Shown piece by piece: positions 55,201 through 64,000 of a DNA stretch of 64,000 bases. The notes beneath the pieces were generated by a model. It saw only the letters and a list, made by a program, of their open reading frames with translations, searched no databases and was not told the origin of the DNA. A program made the translations under genes and the position numbers. This DNA is from Morinoia aosen. Its lineage: Eukaryota > Arthropoda > Malacostraca > Amphipoda > Talitridae. The stretch covers positions 31,425,422 through 31,489,421 of the forward strand of contig CM059570.1 of NCBI GenBank assembly GCA_030386875.1. The letters run 5' to 3'. How positions within the stretch are numbered: the first letter of the stretch is position 1; every line of letters begins with the position of its first letter.

Positions 55201-58200
55201 GCCTAGTTCCCAGGAGTTTCAGCTGCCTACCCTCTAATAGCCGAGCGCCTTACACACACTGAAACCCTTACCGGGCTACCAGCGCAGTAGTATTAGTAGC
55301 AGTAACGGGTTTGCTATCGCTTCAGTTATTGAAACCATATCGCACCGAAAGTCACAATTTAAACAGTATCAGGCTTTTCCAATTCACCACGTAAAGCTTT
55401 TTCAAAGTGTTCAAAAACTTACTTTTGCACCTGAATATGCATTGGTTATTCAACAGTTTCTTCACGGTAGTTGTTTTTCCACTGATCACTATTCACAATT
55501 TTCGTAAAACTATCGTGAGATTGTTTACGTTGAAGATAATTTATCTATTTTCATTGATTCATTTTTTTTTCTCACTAGTTCATGTTTCAACTTCCTCGAA
55601 AAATAAAATAATTAAATAAAAAGTAGTCATTTATACTTGCAAAGTTAGATCAGTCGAGAACAATAGTATGGTCTTAATATCTGAAAGCAATGAAATTTGA
55701 GTCATGGACATTAGAATTGTACACATTACAATGGCTTTTCACAATCGTTGCTCAGTTGAAAAGTAACGCTGTGTCAAGATAAGTTAAGAGACGGGCCAGA
55801 TCAGTGCCAGTTTCGACCGCAGGATGTAATGTTCACAACTGACCCATGCAAAGTAAATTGAAGTTAAAGTCAAACTATTTTTTTTACACATCTTTACAAG
55901 CAAATATTTAGATACTCTCGAAACAGGATCTCCCTTTGGCTTTGCTCTATATCTTAATCTTTACTCTATTCGAGACAATGATACAATACTTGAAAAAATT
56001 TCACGTACAAATTAATCGTTTCTTTAACATTGAAAGTTACTAGCTGAAACTAACAGCACTTCATCGTGAAAACCAAATCGGCGTTCAACATTCAACGTTG
56101 GCCGCGTGAGAGTTCTGTTTCTCATTATTGAAGTGTTTTAATCGTAGTGAAATAATATTACTTGCTAACTCGGTACATGATGAAGCAACCGTGAGCAACG
56201 CACCTTATTTGTTCTTGTTTGAGAGTTTGCACCTAAATGAGCGCTGTTTGGCGATCAAGCTGGGAAGGAGGTTGGGTTTGAGGGAGCTAGCAGCCCGACC
56301 ACCCAGAGCGAGGTGCAGCAGAGTAGATGGGCCGTCCGTCCTTTGCCCTTCCCTGCTTTCAGCATCTGTAATGAGCGAACGATTCAATGAGTGGTAGAAA
56401 AACTAAGGTCATGAACCTATGACACACAGATGATTTTAAATACTCTTAAAATGTTTTGCATGATTTCTAGATGGTATCTTTTGGCTTTCGACTCAATAAA
56501 TACATTTGACTAACTCCATAGAAAATGAAAAAGTAGAAATTTTCCGCATATTTGAATTTCACTAATACCCATTGAGATGAAATAAAAAATTTTCAGAATG
56601 TAATTATTTCACGCCTATTAGGTCTTAAGCATCACAAACCTCTAGCTTATTCATGAAAAGAATTATTTTTTACTTTTTTACCAATAGTTGAACAGAATGT
56701 ATATGTGTGAGTAATTAAAAAATACGCTCATACAGTTTACCTCTAACCTCAAGGTAACTTGAATTATCAACAAGATTTTCCCACTGTTAGCTCAAATAAT
56801 CATTCATCGTCTTTGCGTTCATATAATACCAACAAGAACTTATTTTCAAGACATGTACATTTAATTTATTACCTTAATTACACTACATTTCCAACTGACG
56901 TTTCTCAGTTTTTCCCAATAAGTGATTGAAAATTAAAATCTCCATCTACAGAAAAATGCTTTTGATTATTTTCTATGATTAATATCTGAGGTGGTACTTT
57001 CATGCCACTTCCAGGACTTCTGCAGCGAACAATCATCATTTACGTGATAATAGATGAACCACCTTCATCAGAAAAGAAACAGCCTTTATGAACGGATATC
57101 TATTTATACATCTTAGTACATTCAATCAAGTCGTTAAAAATAAGTAGCCAATTTTATTTCCCTTTATGATAACTCTTCTGGTGTAGAGCACGCTCACTCC
57201 ACAAATAGCATTTGATTGTGTAGAAAATCATGCACAGCACATGGTCTAATTGATGTTAGTTGTTAAACGGAACTCATTATTTAACTGATAAAGTTCGTAG
57301 AGAGCAGCAGCCTGAAATGTATACAAGTAAAATAAACTACCTTGGGCACACAACGTACTAAAGCTGAAATAATTTTTTAACAATTTTACTAAACTGTACA
57401 AGGTGAACGAAGAAATAACTCATTAAATCTATTATCATTCATATTTTATAAAAGGTTGCGTAAATAAACCACCAAATTCTGAACATTGTCATCAAATCAA
57501 CATGCCAAAAATAAAGGTATAATCATGAGACGATATTCATGCAGGACGAAACATAAATCAGCAACAAATGCACTTGAGAACAGGGTAACAGAATCAGGTT
57601 TCATCAAAACAAGCCAATAATAAAAATGCAAATGGAAATTTTTATGGGTTTAATCAGCCTATGTATCGAACGAAGTTTGTAATTTCAAAGAAACTGATGA
57701 TCTAGCTGCTTTTTTTAAACTTTTCAAAGCTCATCTACTATTAAGCCCCAATTCATAGTCAGTAACCGTAAATTAAAATAGATTTTGAACTAACCTGTAT
57801 AGTTTCTTTCCGAGAGTTAACGAAATAAAATGATGGAAAAAGACGGATTTATCATTGGACACTGAATAATAAGAAAAACTCAATACCTATGTTTACTGTA
57901 CTGCACAAAAATGGCTAGTGAGCACAGTGAAGTTACTCGAAAACGGTGATAATTTCACGGAAAGTATAAATCACTAGTTCTTCACTGACTGTTCAAGGAA
58001 ATTGAAAACTAGTCCCAAAGTATCAGAGGAGTTGTATTCTCGTAATTATTGTATTCTAGAGTAACTGAAAACAAACGTTTAGGTAGAGAAAGATGTCCAG
58101 TGTCCAGTTAAAAATACTGGATAAAATACAAGTGCAAATTTTAAGTTTATCGGCCAAATATGAATTTCAATCGGACCATGTTCCCTATTGGCAAAATAGG

Positions 58201-60698
58201 CGCGATAAGGCGTCTTGAAGGCATGTAAATGGGTTAATAGAAATACTATAAAATGAAAGATGAGTAGATGAACTTTGACTTACTTTAAAGCTTGTTGGCC
58301 GAGTGGTTCACAGGACGTCACAAGCGCAAACTGCAATCTGTGAACCAAGCGCCAAATGAAGTAAAAGGAAGGCAATAAAGCGAAGCACCAGGGTCTTACG
58401 TCACACCAATAGCACGTTACGCGGCTACGTGATCGATCAACGACGCCAGCAGCCGCTTTACATGAAGCAAAACTTGACGACACTTAGTCACACCAAAGAA
58501 AGCTGGTCTTTTATTCTATTAAAATTACGTTATTTTTACGAAAAACAATGTTGAGTAAAATAAATTTTTCTAAAATAGGTTATGATGATTAGGGGATGGT
58601 TGAGCGAAAAATTCGCGGCAGGTTGCAGAAACGCTAGTGGGCAACATTCACACTTCAATTGTTATAAAATGCCACGATGACAATATTGAGACGAACAATT
58701 AACGAATGCTACATAAAGGGAAGACTGAGTTTTGCTTCAGCCACGATGACACTGCAAAAAAACAGCAAAACGATTGTTTTACGTTAAATATCTTTGCGTG
58801 ATCTTATTGCAAAATCAACAACCTTAATCGAGTGATTGAATTCTTAATTGCTGCCGTCACAAGTTAATTAACGCCGAGTATTGGAGGGAGTACCCAGTAC
58901 TAACCGATTACCTTAATTGTGAAAATGGATTAAACAAATTCGTTTTCTTTCATTTGTTTCCGCCACAATTTGATACGTAAGAGAAACATAGGTTTGCTAA
59001 CGCTTAAGCATCTCAGACCATATTGCACCGAAGGTCGCACATCACAAATTAATGATGTCGCATGAAGTAAGCACATTTTCCAAGTTTGTTTTTCCATGTC
59101 TCATGAGCAGACACACCCCAAACTCTAAAACGTGCTCAAAACTATGGAAATCACTTTCCAAGCTAAAAATCAAATCAATCACAATAAAAAGGGGAATTTA
59201 TGCGAGTCCGAAAACTGGAAATTCCCGCAAAATTAGGGGAAGAGAAAAACGAAAATCTTATTCAAGAATAAAATGAGTGTAATTTAGATTTCACCAACGC
59301 AGAGCATGGCGACGTCACTCTTGAGGAAAGTACATTTCCAGTGATAACTTATGAAGGCATTTCGTCGCCTTGCACTACGAAGAAATTCAACCTTCCCAAA
59401 TATCCGAACTTGAAACTTTCCAAATATATGTCCAGCTTGATCCAATGGAAAATGCTTCATGTTTTTCCTCTTACTGCTACATGTATGTAGAAAAAAATGA
59501 GCCAACAGATCTGAAGCCTTCAAAATGTTTTACGAAAAGTGCACAAGTGTCATGACTTTCGCCACCGCAAGGCGAGCACGGCAGAGAGCATCTACGGTTT
59601 TTGAACAAAGAAAAATAGTTTAATTGCCATAGACCAAATTCAGGTAAATATCTGCAATAATCACAAATATGGATGCAAGTAATCTAGCAAGCTACTGTTG
59701 AATCAGATTTCACTGCATTTGTTAATTTAAAATGAATTGCAATCTGGACAACGTTGAAGGCGTTAAAATGGTTGTATCTTATCCAAAATTTAGTTATCAG
59801 CTTGATGAAAAATAAACGTGCTCTCCAAATCTATAGCTCGTACTTGGGTTTTATCGCCCAAATGTTTAGAAAGCCCAAAGCAATAATGTTAGGAATGGCT
59901 CATTAATCGCATACTGTAAACTAGAAAATCGGTATTCATAGGCTCTCAAGTTTGATGAGTTTCACAAGAAAAAATTAAGTTTTTTGACTGAGAAAGGTAC
60001 ACAAGCCTAAGATAGTTTTGTACCATATTTCATACTACTTTCAGCAATCAAAATTTTAAAGTTACTTTTCATTGTAACTACACTATATCATTATATGGAT
60101 GATGTCCAGAAGTTGTTAAAAGGTGTATGGGTAAATTATATATTGCACATACGACAAAAAAAATTATCTTTTAGCAGTCCCAGAAATTAAACCAGTACCT
60201 CACACAATATTTGTATAATATATTATTCATAACTCTCGATCCCTCAGTTTTCAGCGCTCTAAAATGACATCCTATGACCAACGTTGGCACTTAACCACCT
60301 GCTAGCGTATACTCGCAAAAATTACAATCGGAGTTTTCAAAATAACAGAATAATAGAAACAAAAAAAAAAAAAAATAGATGTTAATGATTGAATCACAAT
60401 TTAAAATTGATCAAAATCTAGAAGCATGCCAATGAAGAGCAGTATGTTGCGATGTCCACCACTGCAAAAATACAATACAGCGGTGAGACACGATAGCAAC
60501 TACAGACAAAACTACCAAATGCAAACATAGCAAGATAAATCACAAAACGCTAATTTTAAGAAAATGACAACAAACTAAACATACTTGAGTAAAAAGAAAA
60601 CACAACATAACATATAAAAAAGTTAAATACTGAGCAAACCATTATTTACAATGCGAGGCTTATGAAATGAATAAAATGTTGAAGTTGATGATACGCAC
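49295..60698. other. Gene-poor region
   Basis: About 11 kb of AT-rich DNA with only short frames lacking codon structure, splice partners or motifs. No tRNA could be folded. Parts may be the 3' UTR of PUS3 at the left and introns of the minus-strand gene at the right. A dispersed repeat R1 copy lies near 53450. Confidence 0.6.
53440..53535 (+). repeat. Dispersed repeat R1, copy 4
   Basis: A diverged copy: GTGTATCTACCCTTCGACTA, then GGACCTCACA, then CCAATTTCATAGATATAAAA. Confidence 0.45.
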
Positions 60699-60870
60699 CT
60701 GGGGGTAAGGTGAGGGATGACATCGAAGAGGAAAGGTTTACGGAGGCAGATAACATAGAGGGATGTCGAGCCAGTACGTGTTCCAAGTTGTCATCACCAG
60801 GAAGGCAAGTCTCCACCATGGCCTCCAAGCAGTTCACGAACAGCTCTGCGTTTTGTGCACTGCAGTTGCT
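60699..60870 (-). CDS. Exon of an unidentified gene (downstream exon)
   Basis: 172 bases with acceptor GGGTACAG (minus) and donor GTGCGT. Frame: SNCSAQNAELFVNCLEAMVE, a second block with CLPGDDNLEHVLARHPSM, then a Ser/Leu-rich stretch ending SLTLPP. It joins the exon at 63356-63548 in phase 0. Codon use and GC content are above the surroundings. I do not recognise the protein; the helical, Cys/Leu-rich pattern suggests an ARM/HEAT-like scaffold protein, which is only a guess. Confidence 0.65.
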
Positions 60871-63355
60871 CTGTACCCAAACAAGCTAGACTTTACATCA
60901 AAGACAACCTTGAAGAGGACGTACATAGATGAATTCTAGACGATGCTAGCCGAAGCCATTACCCTACTCATGAAGTTATTTTTGATAAAACCATTGGTAA
61001 TTCATTCCTGAATGTTATCCAGATTAATAAACAAGAACAGTATTGTAGTAGTCCTTATTTATTGGTCCTAAAAGGTTGAACTATCAAATCAAGGCACAGC
61101 ATCATAATTGGTGTAGTTCACTTCCGAGACTGCGATGTTGGTAATATGATAGGTACACTTTTAATTTTTCAATTTCAGAGTATGGCAACATGTAACCGAT
61201 CTGTGGCCGATAACTTTTACCTACGTCACCAAGTGCTGTGACCATCCCACTTCTGGACCAGATTTGTGGCCGGTAAACTTCTCTCCTGTTTACATTAGAC
61301 TACTTCAGAATTCCTAGCCACTCTATATTGCCGACAGACGTTTCGACTGTAATTTTTGTTCAGTAAATTATATCTAAGTCGTTTTTCTTTCCTCTTCCTG
61401 TTCCAGGGAAATTATGCTGTTCAATGCAGTTGAAATAGGGTTAAAACATTTCTGATAGATCCCGATAATTTATTAAAACATGGTTAAATTAACCGAAGGA
61501 ATTGCACTTTATTTAATACTCATAGCACTCTCAAATACGTTTAAAAGCTCACGTTTATTAGAAACAGTTAAAAATTGTTTATAAGGGGAAACAGGCAAAA
61601 CCGCACTTTAAATAGTCGACGAATTGAGACTCGAAAACGCCTAATCACTCGGGCAGCTTGAGCACACGTGATTACAGCAAATTCACAGATATAGAGGCAA
61701 CCCGCAGGCGCAATTGCTGACAGCACAGCTGAGATTGGCAACCGCGCGTTTACACGCATAAACACGGCGTACGAGCAGAGTTTAGATGCAGCAATCCACG
61801 CACTAGATCACCTGCGCGGTACAAACTTAGATTTGCACTCAGTCTTTGACTCCGACTATCTGACTCTCTGACTCTGACTACATGCTGCCTGCTTCAGCCC
61901 ATACTTGGCTGCCGCTGCAGTCAGACTTCTTCTTCGGCTGGTGTTTTCAGTATAATGGCCAAGTGCAAAATGCCTCGGTCACATTACTATTCTTCTAGTA
62001 ATAAATGTTAATAATTTAGTACAAACAAGAGAGGTAAACAAACTGATAAACCTCAGTTTTACCCACTTATTTTGCAAAGTTTTTTTTTCGTATTTTTACA
62101 ACTCATAGCTGAGTTGCATTCACAAAGCAAACCTATAAGAAAGTAGTGGCAGAAGTATACTCTAGGGAGGATGAGCATAATATGATGAATTCTTGAAAAC
62201 CTAGAAACACTTAATTCTAAAACTAATTAGACTTTCAAGATATAAACGAGTTTCAATGTTGCCACCAGCACTTTGGAAAACAAACGATTCAGGTGTATAA
62301 AAACACACAAGTGCCAGAAAGGAGAGGTATGAAAAAAAAACTAATTTTTTTCGGGAAACGTAAGATGGAATTGGATCCTAAGAACACTAGTACAAAAAAC
62401 TCCAAATTGTTCCAAAGCACTCTACAGTCCCATATAAACGACTAAATTCACTGTATGGTGGACAATTCAAAAAGAGGATAGTGTTTGAAGATTTACAAGA
62501 TCCTTAAACAAAGAGGTGGAAGTGAAATTTAAAATGAAGAACTTTATACCTTCAAGTGCATGGCCTTCAGTTATACAATGACCCAGGATTGATTAATGAA
62601 TTGGTTTCGTAAGGGATTTGTTTGCAAGGGAGACTCTCCCGCGCTGAGCGCGTTGTAAAACAATAGAAGCAAAGTGCTACAAATATGAGATTGCTCACAG
62701 CAATCGCACATGAATTTCTGCGTGACACTGCTGAGCAACAGCACGTCGGGAGGCTCCCTTGGTTTAAAATTTGAACCAATATTGAAATGGTTACTGGAAT
62801 AGACACATATTTATTCATGGGATACATCTGTGAACAACGCATAACATACTATGCTTCATTTCTTCAGTCTGAAAGCCAATGAATGGTGTGGGGTTAAGTA
62901 ACGAATAAAAAGTTGTTTCTTCTCTTCCCAAATCTTAATAGACTTTTTCTTACAATTCAAATAGACTCAAATTTATTCATGTAGTTTATAATTTATCTAG
63001 AATTAGGTTTATATTTCAAATGGGGCATCAGAAGTGTATTTTTTCTCAATTAAAACTAGTATTTTGGTAGTAGCCTCTCAATGTGTAACACCATGCATTG
63101 ATGCGCTTGATTCTTTGACATGAGCGCCAATATAATTTGGTTGCGCAGCCATTACTAAATGCGAACAAATTAACCATAGGTGTCTCCAACGGTGGATTTG
63201 AAGCATCTTTAAAGGTAGCACCAGGGCTGCCTTCTTCTTACCACAACTTCTAAATGTGAACAAACAAAAAATCAATTGGTAAATTTTCTGCTAAATTTAA
63301 AGCGCCAAGCAAGAAACCCTGCGGCATGACTTATGAAGAAATCAACTGTCCTCAC
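60871..63355 (-). other. Intron of the unidentified minus-strand gene
   Basis: 2.5 kb between the two phase-compatible exons. It contains a GACTCT/GACTCC-rich stretch at about 61838-61885 and no other supported feature. Confidence 0.5.
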
Positions 63356-63548
63356 CTTTGTAAAAGGCCCCGCAAAGCGCCAGAGCCCCCCGAAGCCACA
63401 GGCCTGTAGGTGGTGCAGCGCTTGATGCGCCGCGTGCTGGTCTTCGCAGGCAACAAGGTTCTGTATGATGGCCTGGACAGCGTTCAGAATTACAGGGTCG
63501 TGACACAGCGACAGCACGTTTGTGATCTTCGCGTCCAGTAGGGAGTGT
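63356..63548 (-). CDS. Exon of an unidentified gene (upstream exon)
   Basis: 193 bases with acceptor CTGTGCAG and donor GTGAGG (minus strand). Frame: HSLLDAKITNVLSLCHDPVI, then a helical stretch with QNLVACEDQHAAHQALHHLQ, then a Gly/Phe/Trp-rich end GPFTK. The sequence is much less AT-rich than its flanks, and codon third positions favour G/C. The exon ends in phase 0, matching the next exon. The gene extends beyond the window at its 5' side. Product not recognised. Confidence 0.7.
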
Positions 63549-63639
63549 CTGCACAGCATCAGGTGGTCTTGTTTATTTCAGCATAGTTTAACGTGGAAGA
63601 ATTTGAAACATTTAGTGCACATTGTAACTAGGTAGAAGA

Positions 63640-64000
63640 TGAGATGAGATGTTAGTTTAAAGCCTCTTTAACTGCAAAAAAAAGCATTCCGAAACGAGGA
63701 AGGAGGAATACAATATATTAAGTATGGAGATGAGGGATCACGAAATCCATGAGGTAGGGCCACAGAAACAGTAAGTTGAGAAATTGGTTTATGAAACAAG
63801 ACAAAAATTGAAGAAAGGAGTGGGTGCTGAACAACAGGACAGCAGTGAACCGAAAGAAGGTGGTCCTTAACATAACACAAAAAACCTTTTAAGAAAAAGA
63901 AGGCCTACCCAACTCACAGCTCGGGCCCCTCACAGATTTCCCCCTGAGAGCGCTAATTCGCATAGAAACAATAGTTGTATACCATGAGGATTTTGAAAAA
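63640..64000 (+). repeat. Dispersed repeat R1, copy 5 (longest, cut by window end)
   Basis: Begins GAGATGTTAGTTTAAAGCCT, which matches 42825-42860, continues through an A/G-rich middle similar to 38340-38440, and ends with CTACCCAACTCACAGCTCGG and AATTCGCATAGAAACAATAG. At about 360 bp it gives the best idea of the family's full length. Confidence 0.6.

Noticed and set aside
55230-55300. A possible tRNA-like or SINE segment around CCGGGCTACCAGCGC
   Set aside because: No cloverleaf on either strand and no second copy seen in the window.
56128-56397. An 89-codon plus-strand frame with a GC-richer end (RLGLRELAARPPRARCSRVD)
   Set aside because: No splice partner, no recognisable domain, and an equally long frame on the other strand.
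58285-58330. TTGGCCGAGTGGTT, like the A box of a leucine or serine tRNA
   Set aside because: No B box, no acceptor stem and no cloverleaf in the following 80 bases, so it is at most a SINE fragment or chance.

Overview
The window looks like nuclear DNA of an arthropod, most likely an insect or a relative. It is AT-rich, has split genes with GT-AG introns up to 12 kb, and carries several classes of transposable elements. One of these encodes a Mutator-like transposase domain that I know mainly from arthropod proteins. No RNA gene, CRISPR array or bacterial-type operon was seen.

Layout. 1-830: flanking DNA with short tandem repeats. 831-10751: a complete Ty3/gypsy-type LTR retrotransposon with two LTRs that I read as identical over 331 bp. 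It sits inside a 216-bp satellite that continues to about 11170. About 11340-18640, minus strand: an APE-type LINE (LINE-A) with a Pro/Ser/Thr-rich ORF, an ORF1, an OTU-type cysteine protease domain, an endonuclease and a reverse transcriptase. The copy is broken. About 20600-24830, plus strand: a second, unrelated APE-type LINE (LINE-B), 5'-truncated and broken, with a duplicated 3' region.

26155-49018, plus strand: the one confidently identified host gene, the tRNA pseudouridine synthase PUS3 (DEG1/TruA family). It has nine coding exons, all splice phases agree, and the model gives about 580 residues. Its 12-kb intron 2 holds two degraded antisense transposon genes, one with a tyrosine-recombinase-like plus Myb-like layout and one Mutator-like transposase with its own intron. 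It also holds a 48-bp minisatellite and copies of a dispersed repeat. Intron 8 and the region just after the stop codon each carry a hAT-like MITE.

49300-60690 is gene-poor. At 60699-60870 and 63356-63548 (minus strand) are two phase-matched exons of another host gene that I could not name.

The most interesting signals are: (a) an OTU protease in frame with the endonuclease/RT of LINE-A, upstream of one TGA; (b) a single in-frame TGA between the N-terminal module and the endonuclease in both unrelated LINEs; (c) a T6A slippery heptamer plus 11-bp hairpin at the gag/pol overlap of a very young LTR element; (d) an antisense tyrosine-recombinase-like gene; (e) tandem in-frame 3' splice sites just before the catalytic motif of PUS3.
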